This document shows positions 35,464 through 45,155 of a DNA stretch of 64,000 nucleotides, in pieces. Position numbers and translations under genes: made by a program. Numbering within the stretch: the first letter of the stretch is position 1; every line of letters starts with the position of its first letter. The notes under the pieces are model-generated. The model was given only the letters and a program-made list of their open reading frames with translations, was not told where the DNA came from and made no database searches. Origin of the DNA: an uncultured Campylobacter sp. (lineage in GTDB: Bacteria; Campylobacterota; Campylobacteria; Campylobacterales; Campylobacteraceae); NCBI RefSeq assembly GCF_963526985.1, contig NZ_CAURPW010000002.1, forward strand, positions 62,001-126,000. Reading direction: 5' to 3'.

Positions 35464-36186
35464 CTAAGTCGTCTTAAAAAGATACCATTTTGAGTTTAAA
35501 GAGAGCCGTTCTAGCATTATAAACTCGCTCGGACTCATCTGCGGCAGATCGGGTTCGTTTTCCACGCGCATAAAACCCACTACGTTATCCGTTACGCCGC
35601 CTAAAATAAGCTCAAAAACCCCACCGTCGTACGCCGCATGAGATAGGTGTAATCGCTTTACGGCTTCGTTTGCCGCCGCTTCGTCCTTTTGATATAGCGC
35701 AAACAGCTCTTCAAATTTCGCCTCGTTTTCGCGTCCGAATTTTAGCAATGCATTATCGCTTGCCAAAATCAGCCTTAAATTTTCTATATCCCCGCCCATT
35801 GCTCTAAGTTGCGCCTTTTCCACCTCGCTCGCAGCCTCATAGCCCCTTATCATCGCCTCTATGATGCCGGTTTGAGCGAGAGATCTAAGCGCATAAATAC
35901 CGTCTTTTTTAGCAAAAATGTATAGATCAAGGGATGCGCCGTTTTTAGAAGCGAGCCAAACGCGAAATATCTCGCTAAATTCGCTGCTGCGGCCGAGTTT
36001 GGCGACTTTGATTTCGTCAAATTTGTCGGACGAGTAAAAATTATTTTTTAGGCGATCTCGCATCTCGCCTTTAAAATAGGCATTTTTATCGAAATTTTTA
36101 TCGGTAAAGAGCGAATAAATAAGCTCTAAATCCACCTGTGCAAAAAGCGCGGACGCCAAGAACACCAAAACAAGCGCTTTTCTCAT
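35464..36186 (-). CDS. Secreted hypothetical protein coupled to hemC
   Basis: A 240-residue protein with signal peptide MRKALVLVFLASALFAQVD. The rest is helical and charged with no known domain; motifs visible are KNNFYSSDKFDEIKVAKLG and FIMLERLSLNSKWYLFKT at the C-terminus. The frame extends to 36276 inside hemC, but the ATG at 36186 overlaps the hemC stop as ATGA and starts the signal peptide. It is last in the ispB-hemA-proS-fxsA-hemC run. Confidence 0.75.
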   Translation of the reverse strand: MRKALVLVFLASALFAQVDLELIYSLFTDKNFDKNAYFKGEMRDRLKNNFYSSDKFDEIKVAKLGRSSEFSEIFRVWLASKNGASLDLYIFAKKDGIYALRSLAQTGIIEAMIRGYEAASEVEKAQLRAMGGDIENLRLILASDNALLKFGRENEAKFEELFALYQKDEAAANEAVKRLHLSHAAYDGGVFELILGGVTDNVVGFMRVENEPDLPQMSPSEFIMLERLSLNSKWYLFKTT

Positions 36187-37118
36187 ATATTTGCCATCTC
36201 CTCGGCGCGTTTTAGCAGCTCTTTTGCGCCCTTGCCGATAAATATCCGCCCAAGCTCGGCGCCCACGCTTTTCCACTGGCTTTTTTGCGCGACGATGTTT
36301 TCGCGTATACTCTCGCTACCGTCGGGCAGTCCCACGACGGCGCGTATCTCGATCTTATCGCCGTTTAAATTTGCATTTACGCCGATAGGCACCTGGCAGC
36401 CGCCCTCTAGCATCGCGACGAAATCGCGCTCCACGGTCGTTTCTATGACGGCTTTTTCGTCTTTTAAAAACTCTATCAAATTTAAAATTTCAGCGTCCTC
36501 TCTAGCCTCGATACCAAGCGCGCCCTGCCCCATCGCAGGCACCATCTGATCTAGCTCAAACGGCACTATATGCGCGACTTCGGAGCGTAAATTTAAGCGG
36601 TTCACGCCCGCCATCGCTAGGATGATCGCGTCAAATTCGCCCTCTTTTAGCTTGCGCAGGCGAGTTTGGACGTTGCCTCGTAGCGAGATTATCTCAAGAT
36701 CTGGACGCATCGCTAAAAGCTGCATTTTGCGGCGCAGACTCGTCGTGCCCACGCGCGCGCCTTCTGGCAGATCCTCAAATTTAGCGTATTTTTCGCTTAA
36801 CATCGCGTCTCTCACGTCCTCGCGCGAGCAGATCGCAGCTAGCACTAGCCCCTCCGGAAACACGACGGGCACGTCTTTTAGACTATGCACGGCGATGTGC
36901 GTTTCGCCGCTTAGCATGCTATCTTCTAGCTCTTTTGTAAAAAGCCCCTTGCCGCCGATCTTAGCTAGCGGCGTATCGAGTATCACGTCGCCTTTGGTTT
37001 TCATGCCGGTTAGCTCGACCGCAAGCTCCGGGTAACGCGATAAAATTTTATCCCTGATATGCTCGCTTTGCCACATCGCTAGCACGCTTTTTCTCGTTGC
37101 GATTTTTAGTTTTTCCAT
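36183..37118 (-). CDS. hemC: Porphobilinogen deaminase (hydroxymethylbilane synthase)
   Basis: A 311-residue haem-pathway enzyme that joins four porphobilinogens. It begins with IATRKSVLAMWQSEHI, has KTKGDVILDTPLAKIGGKGLF, HSLKDVPVVFPEGL and RREDVRDA-like substrate residues, TTSLRRKMQL, LRGNVQTRLRKLKEGEFDAI and the dipyrromethane-cofactor loop LEGGCQVPIGV with its Cys. It overlaps fxsA (13 bases) upstream and the secreted protein downstream, in a tightly packed operon that also contains hemA. Confidence 0.97.
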   Translation of the reverse strand: MEKLKIATRKSVLAMWQSEHIRDKILSRYPELAVELTGMKTKGDVILDTPLAKIGGKGLFTKELEDSMLSGETHIAVHSLKDVPVVFPEGLVLAAICSREDVRDAMLSEKYAKFEDLPEGARVGTTSLRRKMQLLAMRPDLEIISLRGNVQTRLRKLKEGEFDAIILAMAGVNRLNLRSEVAHIVPFELDQMVPAMGQGALGIEAREDAEILNLIEFLKDEKAVIETTVERDFVAMLEGGCQVPIGVNANLNGDKIEIRAVVGLPDGSESIRENIVAQKSQWKSVGAELGRIFIGKGAKELLKRAEEMANI

Positions 37119-37543
37119 ATTTGCCTCTTTTCTTCTACGACTTCGACGTCGATGATTTCGCCGTCATCGCGCGGTTTGCTCTGTCCGCTTTCAAATTTTT
37201 CGCGGTAAAATTCGCCCGCTCTCGCCCGCTCGCCGCCGTTTTTTAAATTTGCAAAAAACGCTACCGCTACGATCGCCGCGCCCAAAACGTCGGTGATAAG
37301 CCCAGGGATAAACATAAAAAAGCCTCCGATCGCCATACCTACGCTACTAAAGACGTCCGCGGGCTTAAAAAACGCGATGTTGCTAGTTAGCTGAAAAAAT
37401 CCGACGCGAAACATAAAAAATAGCCCTAAAATAGCCGTCGAGATGACTTCAAGGACCAAATTTAAAAATCCGTACGCATGGATAAAAAAATACGCCGCCA
37501 CGATCTCCAAAACGACGTAGGGCGTAAAAAAATGCCTTATCAT
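37106..37543 (-). CDS. fxsA: FxsA-family membrane protein
   Basis: A 145-residue membrane protein with an FxsA domain: [18 protein letters not shown], a second helix [16 protein letters not shown], and [21 protein letters not shown] with the conserved PG. The C-terminal tail is cytoplasmic and acidic ([15 protein letters not shown]), as in other FxsA proteins. Its role is unknown outside E. coli phage exclusion. It lies between proS and hemC, with short overlaps at both ends. Confidence 0.88.
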   Translation of the reverse strand: MIRHFFTPYVVLEIVAAYFFIHAYGFLNLVLEVISTAILGLFFMFRVGFFQLTSNIAFFKPADVFSSVGMAIGGFFMFIPGLITDVLGAAIVAVAFFANLKNGGERARAGEFYREKFESGQSKPRDDGEIIDVEVVEEKRQIWKN

Positions 37544-39252
37544 AGGCTCTTTAGGCGCGCTAAAATTTCGCTCGCTTTGAGCGTTTCTTTAACCAGACCG
37601 TCCCGCGTAACAAGCTCTACCGTGCCATCTGCTAGCCCCTTGCCCACGATCACGGCATAAGGAAATCCCATCAGCTCAAATTCGCTCATTTTTACGCCAA
37701 AGCGCTCGTTTCTATCGTCAAGCAGCACCGAAACGCCCGCCGCACGCAGGTCATCGTAAAGCCCCTGCGCAAATTTAACGCCCTCTTCGTCCTTTAAATT
37801 TGAGACGATGATTTCAAATTTAAACGGAGTTAGGGTTTCGTTCCAGATTATGCCTTTTTCGTCGTGGCTAGCCTCGACGGCGACGGCAACTAGGCGGCTA
37901 ACGCCGATGCCGTAGCAGCCCATGATAAACGGTTTTGCCTTGCCGTTTTCGTCCAAAAACGTCGCACCCATCGGCTCTGAGTACTTGGTGCCTAGCTTAA
38001 ATATATGCCCAACCTCGATACCTTTGCTAACGCTTAAATTTCCGCCGCAGCAAGGGCATTTATCGCCCGCTTTTACGGCGGTTAGGTCTTTGAAGCGCTC
38101 CGCGTTAAAGCTACTAACGCTAACGCCCACGAAGTGATAATCCCGCTCGTTTGCGCCGCAGATCATCTGCGATTCGCCGCGAAGCTCATTATCGATATAA
38201 AACTCCACGCCCTTTAGCCCGACCGGCCCGCAAAATCCGCCGACTAACCCGACCGCTGTAATCTCGGTCTCGGTTGCGTCCGCTAGCTCAACCGCGCCGC
38301 ACGCGTTTTGAGCCTTGACCTCTTGCAGCTCGTCCTCGCCGCGCACGAAAAATACCACGATTTTCTCGCTCTTTTCGCCTTTAGCATCGATAAAAATCGC
38401 CTTTTTTATCACAGCTTTTATGCAGTAAAACTCGTCGACTCTAAAAAACTCCGCCACGTCCTTGATGGTTTTGGCATCGGGCGTTAAAAATTTAGCCGCA
38501 TCAGCCTCGGGTCTTTCGGCCTGCGTCGTTCGTTTTGCGCGGGTTGCGGCCTCTACGTTTGCGGCGTAGTCGCAGTTTTCGCAGACGATTATATCGTCCT
38601 CGCCGCTACTAGCTAGCACCATAAACTCTTTACTTCCGCTGCCGCCTATCGCACCGCTATCGGCTCTAACCGCGCGGAAATTTAACCCGAGACGAGTAAA
38701 AATTTTGCTATAAGTTTTTTCCATCAGGTCAAATTCGCGGTCCAGATCCTCGGCGTTTGAGTGGAAGCTATATCCGTCCTTCATCAAAAACTCGCGCCCT
38801 CTAAGTAGCCCGAATCTCGGCCTTGCCTCATCTCTAAATTTGGTATTTATCTGATATAAATTTAGCGGTAGTTGCTTGTAGGACGTTACTTTGCCTCGCA
38901 CGAGCGCGACCACGCTCTCTTCGTTTGTCGGGCTTAAAACAAAGTCGTTTTCTTTGCGATCCTTAAAGCGCAAAAGCTCCTTGCCGTAAAACTCATACCG
39001 TCCGCTCTCTCGCCAAAGCTCGGCGGAGGTGACGAAACTCATCAGGATTTCTTGCGAGCCGGCCTCATCCATCTCTTCTTTTATGATATTTGTTATGTTT
39101 TCAAGCACCCGTTTACCAAGCGGCAAAAAGTTGTAAAGCCCGCTACCTACCTGCTCGGCGTAGCCCGCTCGGAGCAAAAATTTATGACTTGCCAGACTCG
39201 CGTCTTTTGGCGCTTCTTTTGCCGTCGGCGCGTAAAGTTTGCTAAATTTCAT
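37540..39252 (-). CDS. proS: Prolyl-tRNA synthetase
   Basis: A 570-residue class II synthetase of the bacterial type. Motif 1 lies at [21 protein letters not shown], motif 2 at [27 protein letters not shown] and motif 3 at [16 protein letters not shown]. The editing insertion domain is present in the middle ([24 protein letters not shown]). The frame extends to 39264, but the ATG at 39252 (MKFSKLYAP) overlaps the hemA stop as ATGA. It charges tRNA(Pro). Confidence 0.97.
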   Translation of the reverse strand: MKFSKLYAPTAKEAPKDASLASHKFLLRAGYAEQVGSGLYNFLPLGKRVLENITNIIKEEMDEAGSQEILMSFVTSAELWRESGRYEFYGKELLRFKDRKENDFVLSPTNEESVVALVRGKVTSYKQLPLNLYQINTKFRDEARPRFGLLRGREFLMKDGYSFHSNAEDLDREFDLMEKTYSKIFTRLGLNFRAVRADSGAIGGSGSKEFMVLASSGEDDIIVCENCDYAANVEAATRAKRTTQAERPEADAAKFLTPDAKTIKDVAEFFRVDEFYCIKAVIKKAIFIDAKGEKSEKIVVFFVRGEDELQEVKAQNACGAVELADATETEITAVGLVGGFCGPVGLKGVEFYIDNELRGESQMICGANERDYHFVGVSVSSFNAERFKDLTAVKAGDKCPCCGGNLSVSKGIEVGHIFKLGTKYSEPMGATFLDENGKAKPFIMGCYGIGVSRLVAVAVEASHDEKGIIWNETLTPFKFEIIVSNLKDEEGVKFAQGLYDDLRAAGVSVLLDDRNERFGVKMSEFELMGFPYAVIVGKGLADGTVELVTRDGLVKETLKASEILARLKSL

Positions 39253-40541
39253 TCGTTCTCCCATTCAAATTCATTATTTTCTTCTTGCGGCGTTTGCTCC
39301 GCTACGTTAAATACTTCCCCGATCGCTCTTAGCTGCGCTTCGCTTCCCGCAGCTCCGGCGAGGTTTTTTAAATTTATCGTCGGCGCGTGTAAAAACGCCT
39401 TAAAAACCTGATGTATGAGGCGATATGCCTCCTCTTTGTCGCTATGTTTTAGATAGCCCTTTTTTATGGCTTTTGCTAGCTCCCTCTGGGCACACTCCTT
39501 GGCCTGCTCTCTGATGCCTTTGATTAGCGGCGTGACGGCTAGCTCGCGCAGCATTTGGAAAAACGCCGCCGTATTTCGCCCGACTATACCGTATGCGATC
39601 TGAGCTTGCTCCTCGCGCAGGGCGAGATTTTTATTTACGATTTCTTGCAGGTCGTCCACGGCGTAAATTTTGATATTTTCGCTTTGCGCGATCGCGATAT
39701 CGCGCGGCACGGCTATATCAAAAAAATAGCGTTTAAACTCCTTTAGCTCGACCATCGCGTCGATCAAAACCGGATGCGGCGCGGCGGTCGCGGAAAATAT
39801 TATTTGATATTTATTTATGTACTGCGCTACGTTTGAAAGCGAGTCGTACTCGTTATTATCCCCCAGCGTCAGGGCTAAATTTTTAGCGCGCTCTTTGTTT
39901 CGGCTGATGATTATCGTTCGCGCGCCGCTTGCGATCAGGTGCTTTGCGGCTAGCTCCGCCATCTCTCCCGCGCCCACTATCACGGCGACCATGCCGTTTA
40001 GCGTGCCGAAAATTTCCTTTGCCTTCGCCACCGCGACGCTTGAAACGGAGATCGGATTTTTGGAGATTTCGGTTTTGTTTCGCACTTCCGCCGCGCACTT
40101 AAAGGCAAACTCCATCGCCCGTCCGAGCTTTGCGCCGCATTTGCCGTTAGCGCGGGCAAATTTATACGCCTCTTTTAGCTGCCCTGCGATCTGCGTTTCG
40201 CCGATAACAAGGCTATCTAGCGAGCTAGCCACGGCAAAGAGATGATGCACGGCGCCGTTATCCTCGTAGACGTCGGCTCTGCTTTGCAGCTCCTCAAAAG
40301 GGATGCCGCAGATAAGCGACATACAAGCGATGATGTGCTTGCTAGCGCCTTCGACGGTCTTTACGCTAGCGATGATCTCGACGCGGTTGCAGGTGCTTAG
40401 CACCATGCACTCGTTGATGTTTTGGCTGGAGCTAATGAGGCGTAAAATTTCGTTTTTGCGCTCAATGTTAGAAAAAGAGAGCTTTTCGCGCACGGAGATA
40501 TCGGTGTTTTTATGCGTAAAGCTCACGCTTGCGTAATGCAT
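39249..40541 (-). CDS. hemA: Glutamyl-tRNA reductase
   Basis: A 430-residue NADPH-dependent enzyme, the first committed step of haem synthesis from Glu-tRNA. The catalytic Cys motif is [14 protein letters not shown], followed by [20 protein letters not shown], the NADPH domain [17 protein letters not shown], and the C-terminal dimerisation helix. The ATG overlaps the ispB stop by one base (TAATG). The order ispB-hemA-proS is the Campylobacter order. Confidence 0.97.
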   Translation of the reverse strand: MHYASVSFTHKNTDISVREKLSFSNIERKNEILRLISSSQNINECMVLSTCNRVEIIASVKTVEGASKHIIACMSLICGIPFEELQSRADVYEDNGAVHHLFAVASSLDSLVIGETQIAGQLKEAYKFARANGKCGAKLGRAMEFAFKCAAEVRNKTEISKNPISVSSVAVAKAKEIFGTLNGMVAVIVGAGEMAELAAKHLIASGARTIIISRNKERAKNLALTLGDNNEYDSLSNVAQYINKYQIIFSATAAPHPVLIDAMVELKEFKRYFFDIAVPRDIAIAQSENIKIYAVDDLQEIVNKNLALREEQAQIAYGIVGRNTAAFFQMLRELAVTPLIKGIREQAKECAQRELAKAIKKGYLKHSDKEEAYRLIHQVFKAFLHAPTINLKNLAGAAGSEAQLRAIGEVFNVAEQTPQEENNEFEWENE

Positions 40542-41434
40542 TAAAATTCCCTGTCTATCATTGATTTTACGATACTTTCTAGGCCGTCTACGTTAAATTT
40601 TTCTACCGATTTTATAGCCTGCTCGCCTAAATTTTTCGCCGCTTCTATGCTTTTTTTTATCGCGCCAGTTTCGTTCATCTTCGCCCTCACCCAGCCTTGC
40701 TCGGCCTCGCTCAGATCTTTTTTAAACAAGCTTTTTAGCTTCTCTTTGTCCGCTTCGTTTAAGCTTTCGTAAAGATAAATGTAAGGCAGCGTCGTTTTGC
40801 CCTCCTTAAAGTCGCTAAAATTTGGCTTTCCAAGCGTCGCGGCATCTTGCGTGACATCTAGGATGTCGTCGATTATCTGAAAAGCTAGACCTAAATTTTT
40901 ACCGTAAATTTTAAAATTACGCGCATCAAGTCCCGCTAACATCGCTCCAACCGCGGCGGCAGACTCGATCAAAACGGCGGTTTTATAGTAGATCATCGTT
41001 TCGTACGCGGATTTATCTTCGTTAAATTTAGCCGATAACTCCACGTCCATCATCTCGCCCACGCTTAGCTTGCTAACCGCGCCCGATATCTCGCCCGCGA
41101 TCTCATGCGGGAATTTAGATAGCTCGTAAAAGCCCTTAGAGTAGAGGATATCGCCTAGCATCACGGCGTTTTTGGCGCCAAAGCTCGCATTTATACTCGG
41201 GCTTCCGCGCCTAGTGCCCGCATCATCTATCACGTCGTCGTGAAGCAGGCTAGCTAGGTGGATAAGCTCGGTAATCGCGCAAATTTTAAGACTCTGCTCG
41301 CTCTCGCCCGCTATTTTTAAAAGCAGCTTAGAGCGCAGCTTTTTGCCCGAATTTATCCGAGCAAACATCGCATTTGCGGGCTCGTAACCAAGCTCAGCGA
41401 TAAAATTTTTCATTATCAGATCGATTTTTTCCAT
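40541..41434 (-). CDS. ispB: Polyprenyl diphosphate synthase (octaprenyl type)
   Basis: A 297-residue trans-prenyltransferase. First Asp-rich motif ASLLHDDVIDDAGTRRG, with the second at FQIIDDILDVTQD; GKKLRSKLLLKIAGES precedes the first. It elongates isoprenoid chains for the menaquinone side chain; the exact chain length cannot be read by eye. It heads the hemA-proS-hemC transcription unit after a small secreted gene. Confidence 0.93.
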   Translation of the reverse strand: MEKIDLIMKNFIAELGYEPANAMFARINSGKKLRSKLLLKIAGESEQSLKICAITELIHLASLLHDDVIDDAGTRRGSPSINASFGAKNAVMLGDILYSKGFYELSKFPHEIAGEISGAVSKLSVGEMMDVELSAKFNEDKSAYETMIYYKTAVLIESAAAVGAMLAGLDARNFKIYGKNLGLAFQIIDDILDVTQDAATLGKPNFSDFKEGKTTLPYIYLYESLNEADKEKLKSLFKKDLSEAEQGWVRAKMNETGAIKKSIEAAKNLGEQAIKSVEKFNVDGLESIVKSMIDREF

Positions 41435-41458
41435 TTATGCTCACTTATAATTTTGCTT

Positions 41459-41914
41459 TTATCTTGCGTTTTGCGCGCTATTTTGAGCACCGCTCTGCTT
41501 TTTTGGCGGGTCCAAAAACTCCACGTCTACGCGCTGTTCGTCGTCCTTTATCAGCACGCGAAATTTCGCCACACCCTGCTTAAAATCCTCAAAAACCAGA
41601 TAGAGCGCGACACGGTCGCTAGGCGGGTATTTGAGATCTGGTATCAAAGTCTGCTTATAGGTCTCAAGGCCGCGTCTTAGCGACATAACAAGCTGGCGAG
41701 GATAGTTTCGGTAGCGCGAATGCACGATAATGTTCGTATTATCAAAAAGCGTCCAACGAAAATCAAAGCTCTCGCGCTCTTCAGTGCCCTTTTTGGTTAC
41801 GAAAACCCGCGCCCACTCGTCTTTTTTAAGCTCAAAAAGATGCTCTTCCTCGAAATTTACCGCACCGAAAGCCAGCGATAAAAACAACGAAAATATAACG
41901 GCCATTTTACTCAT
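41459..41914 (-). CDS. Secreted hypothetical protein before ispB
   Basis: A 151-residue protein with a signal peptide (MAVIFSLFLSLAFGAV after a short MSK extension). The mature part has KKDEWARVFVTKKGTEE and FDFRWTLFDNTNIIVHSRYR, a beta-rich small domain, and ends in a Gln/Asn-rich tail. Start may be 41914 or the ATG at 41905. A gene of this type follows the DUF2018 gene in C. jejuni too. It overlaps the DUF2018 stop. Confidence 0.75.
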   Translation of the reverse strand: MSKMAVIFSLFLSLAFGAVNFEEEHLFELKKDEWARVFVTKKGTEERESFDFRWTLFDNTNIIVHSRYRNYPRQLVMSLRRGLETYKQTLIPDLKYPPSDRVALYLVFEDFKQGVAKFRVLIKDDEQRVDVEFLDPPKKQSGAQNSAQNAR

Positions 41915-42164
41915 TTTGACTTAAAATATCCCCACTAAGCCCGATATAAATGTCGTTTAGCCGCTCGTTTATAAGCGTCTGATTTTGAGAGATAAACGAA
42001 TTTTGCGCCGTTTCGTCAAAGCCGTTTTTTTCGCAAAATTCGCTCATCGCGATAAATTTTTCAAAGGTTTTTTCAAGCTCGTTTTCGACTAAATTTTTAT
42101 TCGCGTTAAATAAAATATCAAAAAATTTTTCTCTAGGACTTTGAGAAAATATATCATAATCCAT
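41907..42164 (-). CDS. DUF2018 family protein
   Basis: An 85-residue helical protein. The start MDYDIFSQSPREKFFDILF and the ending FISQNQTLINERLNDIYIGL are the pattern I know for the epsilonproteobacterial DUF2018 family (a small three-helix structure, function unknown). The frame extends to 42200, but the ATG at 42164 fits the family. It precedes the secreted protein and ispB. Confidence 0.85.
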   Translation of the reverse strand: MDYDIFSQSPREKFFDILFNANKNLVENELEKTFEKFIAMSEFCEKNGFDETAQNSFISQNQTLINERLNDIYIGLSGDILSQNE

Positions 42165-42229
42165 AAATTTAAAACCTTTCTTCAAACTTAAAATACGCAT
42201 TATTTCTCGTAAAATAATGCGATAAATTT

Positions 42230-42853
42230 TTATAACTTCTCGATATATAGGGCTGCTTCCGCCACCGTAAAGACATTGTCGCAGCTTGGGCTTTTGCTAC
42301 CAAAACCCCAACAAACGTTTAGATATCTCATACCTGCATTGCGCGCGGCAAGCTCATCTTTTTTACTATCTCCGACAAATATTGCTTTATCAAATTCGCC
42401 TGATTTTAGTATCAAATTTAACATAGCTGGATCTGGTTTTTGAGGTATGTTTTCGTCCGCTCCGACGATAAGATCAAAAAATTTAAATATCCCGCTTCTT
42501 TGCAAAATCTCATCCAAAGTATATCGCGGCGCATTGCTAGCTAGAGCGACGAAATGCCCGGCCTCTTTTAGTCCTGCTAGCAGTCCATCGACGCCCTCGT
42601 ATGCCGCGGCGTATTCGCGGTAGTTTTTCTTAAATTTAGCTTCAAAGTTATCCCGCAGCTTCATATCGGGCTTATCTATACCGTAAAAGTCAAGCCCCAA
42701 ATTTCGCCCCGGCTCGTTTATGGCCTTTACGATAAACTCCGCGGCCAAATCACCCTCTAGCCCCAGCTCGCGCCGCACCTCGTTTACCGTCTCGCAGATG
42801 GCTTTTGCGCTATCTATGAGCGTGCCGTCCATGTCAAATATCACGCATTTCAC
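42230..42853 (-). CDS. HAD-superfamily phosphatase, phosphoglycolate-phosphatase-like
   Basis: A 207-residue HAD hydrolase. Motif I is FDMDGTLIDS (nucleophile Asp), motif II FVALASNAP, motif III Lys in PQKPDPAML, and motif IV AIFVGDSKKDELAA. The cap is the helical C1 type of the Gph/YrfG group. The natural substrate is not readable from sequence; phosphoglycolate is a guess from the group. The start overlaps the preceding gene's stop (ATGA). Confidence 0.88.
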   Translation of the reverse strand: MKCVIFDMDGTLIDSAKAICETVNEVRRELGLEGDLAAEFIVKAINEPGRNLGLDFYGIDKPDMKLRDNFEAKFKKNYREYAAAYEGVDGLLAGLKEAGHFVALASNAPRYTLDEILQRSGIFKFFDLIVGADENIPQKPDPAMLNLILKSGEFDKAIFVGDSKKDELAARNAGMRYLNVCWGFGSKSPSCDNVFTVAEAALYIEKL

Positions 42854-43182
42854 TCTTCGTCCTTGTAGTTTTTTTTGTGCTTTTCTTTTTTATACGTTTT
42901 TTGATTTTTTAGCTTTTCTAGCGCGTTGGCAAAGGCTATAAGCTGACATCGCGGCATCTGATTTATCACTAAATTCGCGAAATTTACCAAAGATTTCGCA
43001 TACGGACTATCTAAAAATACCGGTTCTATTTTTCGCAAAATTTCGGCGTTTTTAGCCGCTCTAGCGCGAAACTGAGCGTCGTCGAAATCCTCGCGCTTTA
43101 GGCCGCTAATCGCGGATTTTACAAACTTTTCCAGACCGCGCAGATATTTTACGCGCTTAAATTTATCGTTTTGTTCAGCCAT
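42850..43182 (-). CDS. Hypothetical protein, basic C-terminus
   Basis: A 110-residue helical protein behind AAAGGAAAAA. It reads VKYLRGLEKFVKSAISGL, then ANLVINQMPRCQLIAFANAL, with a Lys-rich tail (NQKTYKKEKHKKNYKDEE). No domain is recognised. It is divergent from metY and coupled to the HAD gene. Confidence 0.7.
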   Translation of the reverse strand: MAEQNDKFKRVKYLRGLEKFVKSAISGLKREDFDDAQFRARAAKNAEILRKIEPVFLDSPYAKSLVNFANLVINQMPRCQLIAFANALEKLKNQKTYKKEKHKKNYKDEE

Positions 43183-43229
43183 TTTTTCCTTTCAAAAGCC
43201 CAATTATACCAATTTAAACTTTTAGCGGT

Positions 43230-43235
43230 TATAAT
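43230..43235 (+). promoter_or_regulatory. Sigma-70 -10 box of metY
   Basis: GGTTATAATG, 27 bases before the metY ATG. Confidence 0.5.
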
Positions 43236-43262
43236 GCGCGCAAATTTTACAAGGAGAGACAC

Positions 43263-44534
43263 ATGCAAAAAGAGACGATCGCCACGCACTACGGCTACGA
43301 TACTAAGGCAGGTCCTGGCGCCATGGCGGTGCCGATTTACCAGACTACGGCTTATGATTTCGGTAGCGCCGAGGCGGCTGCGGCGAGGTTCGCGCTAGAA
43401 GACCCCGGCCACATTTACACGAGGCTGGGAAACCCCACTACGGACGTGCTAGAGAGCCGTATAGCCGCGCTCGAGGAGGGCTCGGCCTCTATCGTGACGG
43501 CTAGCGGTCAGTCGGCGATTTTTTACTCGATCGCAAATTTAGCCGCAGTCGGCGACAACATCGTCGTGGCAAAGAAAATTTATGGCGGCACGATGGTTCT
43601 TTTTATACATACGCTTAAGCGTTTCGGTATCGAGGCGCGGGTGTTTGACAGCGACACGGCGGACGATCTTGAAAATTTGATAGACGACAAAACCCGCGCG
43701 ATATTTTTCGAGACGCTATCAAATCCGCAAATCGCAATCCCGAATTTTAAAAAGATCGTCGAGATAGCGGATAAGCACGGCGTCGTAACGATCGCAGATA
43801 ACACCGTGCCTACGCCGATCATTTTCCAACCACTAAATCACGGCATCGACGTCGTCGTGCATAGCGCGAGCAAATATATCTGCGGCCAGGGCCTAAGCCT
43901 AGCGGGCGCGGTCGTAGCTAGCAAAAATTTAAACGCCAAACTAGTCGGCAACGCCAGATACGCGCACTTTAACGTGCCAGATGAAAGCTATCACGGGCTA
44001 GTTTACGCCCAGATGGCGGATAAATTCGACATCTATACGCTGCGCATGAGGGTGGCTTTGGTGCGCGATATAGGCGCTACGATCTCGCCTTTTAACTCTT
44101 GGCAGCTCATCCAGGGGCTTGAGACGTTAAGCGTTCGTATCGAGAGGCACTCGCAAAATGCGCGCAAAATCGCAGAGTTTTTAAACTCGCACAAATACGT
44201 AAAACGCGTAACCTATCCGACGCTAAAAAGCGACTCGGAGCACGAAAAGGCGCAAAAATACTTTGCTGGCGGAATGGCTAGCGGGCTAATGTGCTTTGAA
44301 ACCGATAGCTATGAGCGCGCCGTAAAGATGCTTAGCAAGGTAAAGCTCTTTAAAATCGTCGTAAATATCGGTGACTCAAAGTCGCTCATCACGCATCCCG
44401 CATCCACTACGCACCAGCAGCTCTCGAGCGAGGAGCTAATAAAAGCGGGCATAACAAAAGAGCTAATCAGAATCAGCGTCGGCCTAGAAAACGCGGACGA
44501 CCTCATCGCCGATCTGGCGCAGGCTTTAGAGTAA
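43263..44534 (+). CDS. metY: O-acetylhomoserine sulfhydrylase (aminocarboxypropyltransferase)
   Basis: A 423-residue PLP enzyme of the Cys/Met metabolism family. It shows the N-terminal THYGYDTKAGPGAMAVPIYQ, YTRLGNPTTDVLESRIAALE, SGQSAIFYSIANL and the PLP-Lys motif HSASKYICGQG (Lys204), and ends with SVGLENADDLIADLAQAL. The ~420-residue length, longer than MetB/MetC, marks MetY, which makes homocysteine from O-acetylhomoserine and sulfide. AAGGAGAGAC precedes the ATG. It is a single-gene unit followed by two hairpins. Confidence 0.94.
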   Translation: MQKETIATHYGYDTKAGPGAMAVPIYQTTAYDFGSAEAAAARFALEDPGHIYTRLGNPTTDVLESRIAALEEGSASIVTASGQSAIFYSIANLAAVGDNIVVAKKIYGGTMVLFIHTLKRFGIEARVFDSDTADDLENLIDDKTRAIFFETLSNPQIAIPNFKKIVEIADKHGVVTIADNTVPTPIIFQPLNHGIDVVVHSASKYICGQGLSLAGAVVASKNLNAKLVGNARYAHFNVPDESYHGLVYAQMADKFDIYTLRMRVALVRDIGATISPFNSWQLIQGLETLSVRIERHSQNARKIAEFLNSHKYVKRVTYPTLKSDSEHEKAQKYFAGGMASGLMCFETDSYERAVKMLSKVKLFKIVVNIGDSKSLITHPASTTHQQLSSEELIKAGITKELIRISVGLENADDLIADLAQALE

Positions 44535-44590
44535 AAGAGGGTTAAATTTGAAAGATAAATTCGGCTAAATTTAAGCCAGATTTAAATACA

Positions 44591-44617
44591 CCCCTAAGCG
44601 GCTTCGCCGCTTAGGGG
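44591..44617 (+). terminator. Perfect 12-bp hairpin after metY (first of two)
   Basis: CCCCTAAGCGGC, a TTC loop, GCCGCTTAGGGG. It starts 57 bases after the metY stop. There is no T-run, so it may act as a bidirectional or Rho-assisted end between convergent genes. Confidence 0.6.
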
Positions 44618-44641
44618 GCTAAACGCTAGATTGTTAAATTT

Positions 44642-44666
44642 GATCAAGAGGGCTTCCCTCTTGATC
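44642..44666 (+). terminator. Perfect 11-bp hairpin after metY (second of two)
   Basis: GATCAAGAGGG, a CTT loop, CCCTCTTGATC. It follows the first hairpin by 24 bases, and lies just beyond the end of the convergent gene at 44698. Confidence 0.6.
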
Positions 44667-44697
44667 CTTGGCTCGTCCAAACTCAAATTTGAGCAGG

Positions 44698-45153
44698 CTA
44701 CTTGTCCTTTTTTCTATCGGCTTTTTCTTTTATCTCTTCCGCCGCTTCCAGATCGCGCTGCGCTTTCTCAAAAGCCTTGCGCGCCTTATCGACGCGACGG
44801 GAATTTTTAACGCTAGCGTCGTCTTTATAAACTTTTTCCGCCTCTTCCAGCTCGACCTTTTTCTTACCAAAATTCATCTGTGCCGCCTCAAGGTTATTGG
44901 TCGCTTTATCGCCGCCCGCCAATTCGGCTCTTGACGTTACCTTGCCCGTTACTGGGTTTCTGCCGATAGTTGCGTCGAAATCGCGCTTACTATCTTCTTT
45001 ACTAAGACGATAGCACTCTTTCTTCCCCCCCCCCTTAATACCCCCCCCTATATCACGAGGACGATTTTTTGGGTCAGAGCAATCTACCGCTGCAAAGCTT
45101 ATAGATAAAAATAAACTAACTAATAAAATATAAAGTAGTGCCTTATTTTTCAT
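44698..45153 (-). CDS. Secreted coiled-coil protein with two poly-G tracts, candidate phase-variable gene
   Basis: A 151-residue protein with signal peptide MKNKALLYILLVSLFLSISFA. Two Cys (in VDCSDPKNR and KKECYRL) flank the segment RDIGGGIKGGGK, which is encoded by a G8 and a G10 tract. The C-terminal ~65 residues are a charged helix (KKKVELEEAEKVYKDDASV, then ARKAFEKAQRDLEAAEEI), probably a coiled coil. No family is recognised. Adding one G to the G8 tract would produce TAT-TAA, an immediate stop; losing one shifts the frame to a later stop. In the sequence given, the gene is in the ON state. Its ATG lies 2 bases after the stop of a 40-codon ORF. Confidence 0.8.
   Translation of the reverse strand: MKNKALLYILLVSLFLSISFAAVDCSDPKNRPRDIGGGIKGGGKKECYRLSKEDSKRDFDATIGRNPVTGKVTSRAELAGGDKATNNLEAAQMNFGKKKVELEEAEKVYKDDASVKNSRRVDKARKAFEKAQRDLEAAEEIKEKADRKKDK
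45025..45048 (-). repeat. Two homopolymeric G tracts (G10 and G8) six bases apart
   Basis: On the plus strand C10 (45025-45034), TTAATA, C8 (45041-45048). Campylobacter contingency genes vary in poly-G tracts of 8 or more, so both are within the slipping range. See the gene at 44698. Confidence 0.85.
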
Positions 45154-45155
45154 CT

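Noticed and set aside
39817..40245. 142-codon plus-strand frame opposite hemA
   Set aside because: Antisense shadow of a well-conserved gene; Ser/Ala/Arg-rich product typical of such shadows.
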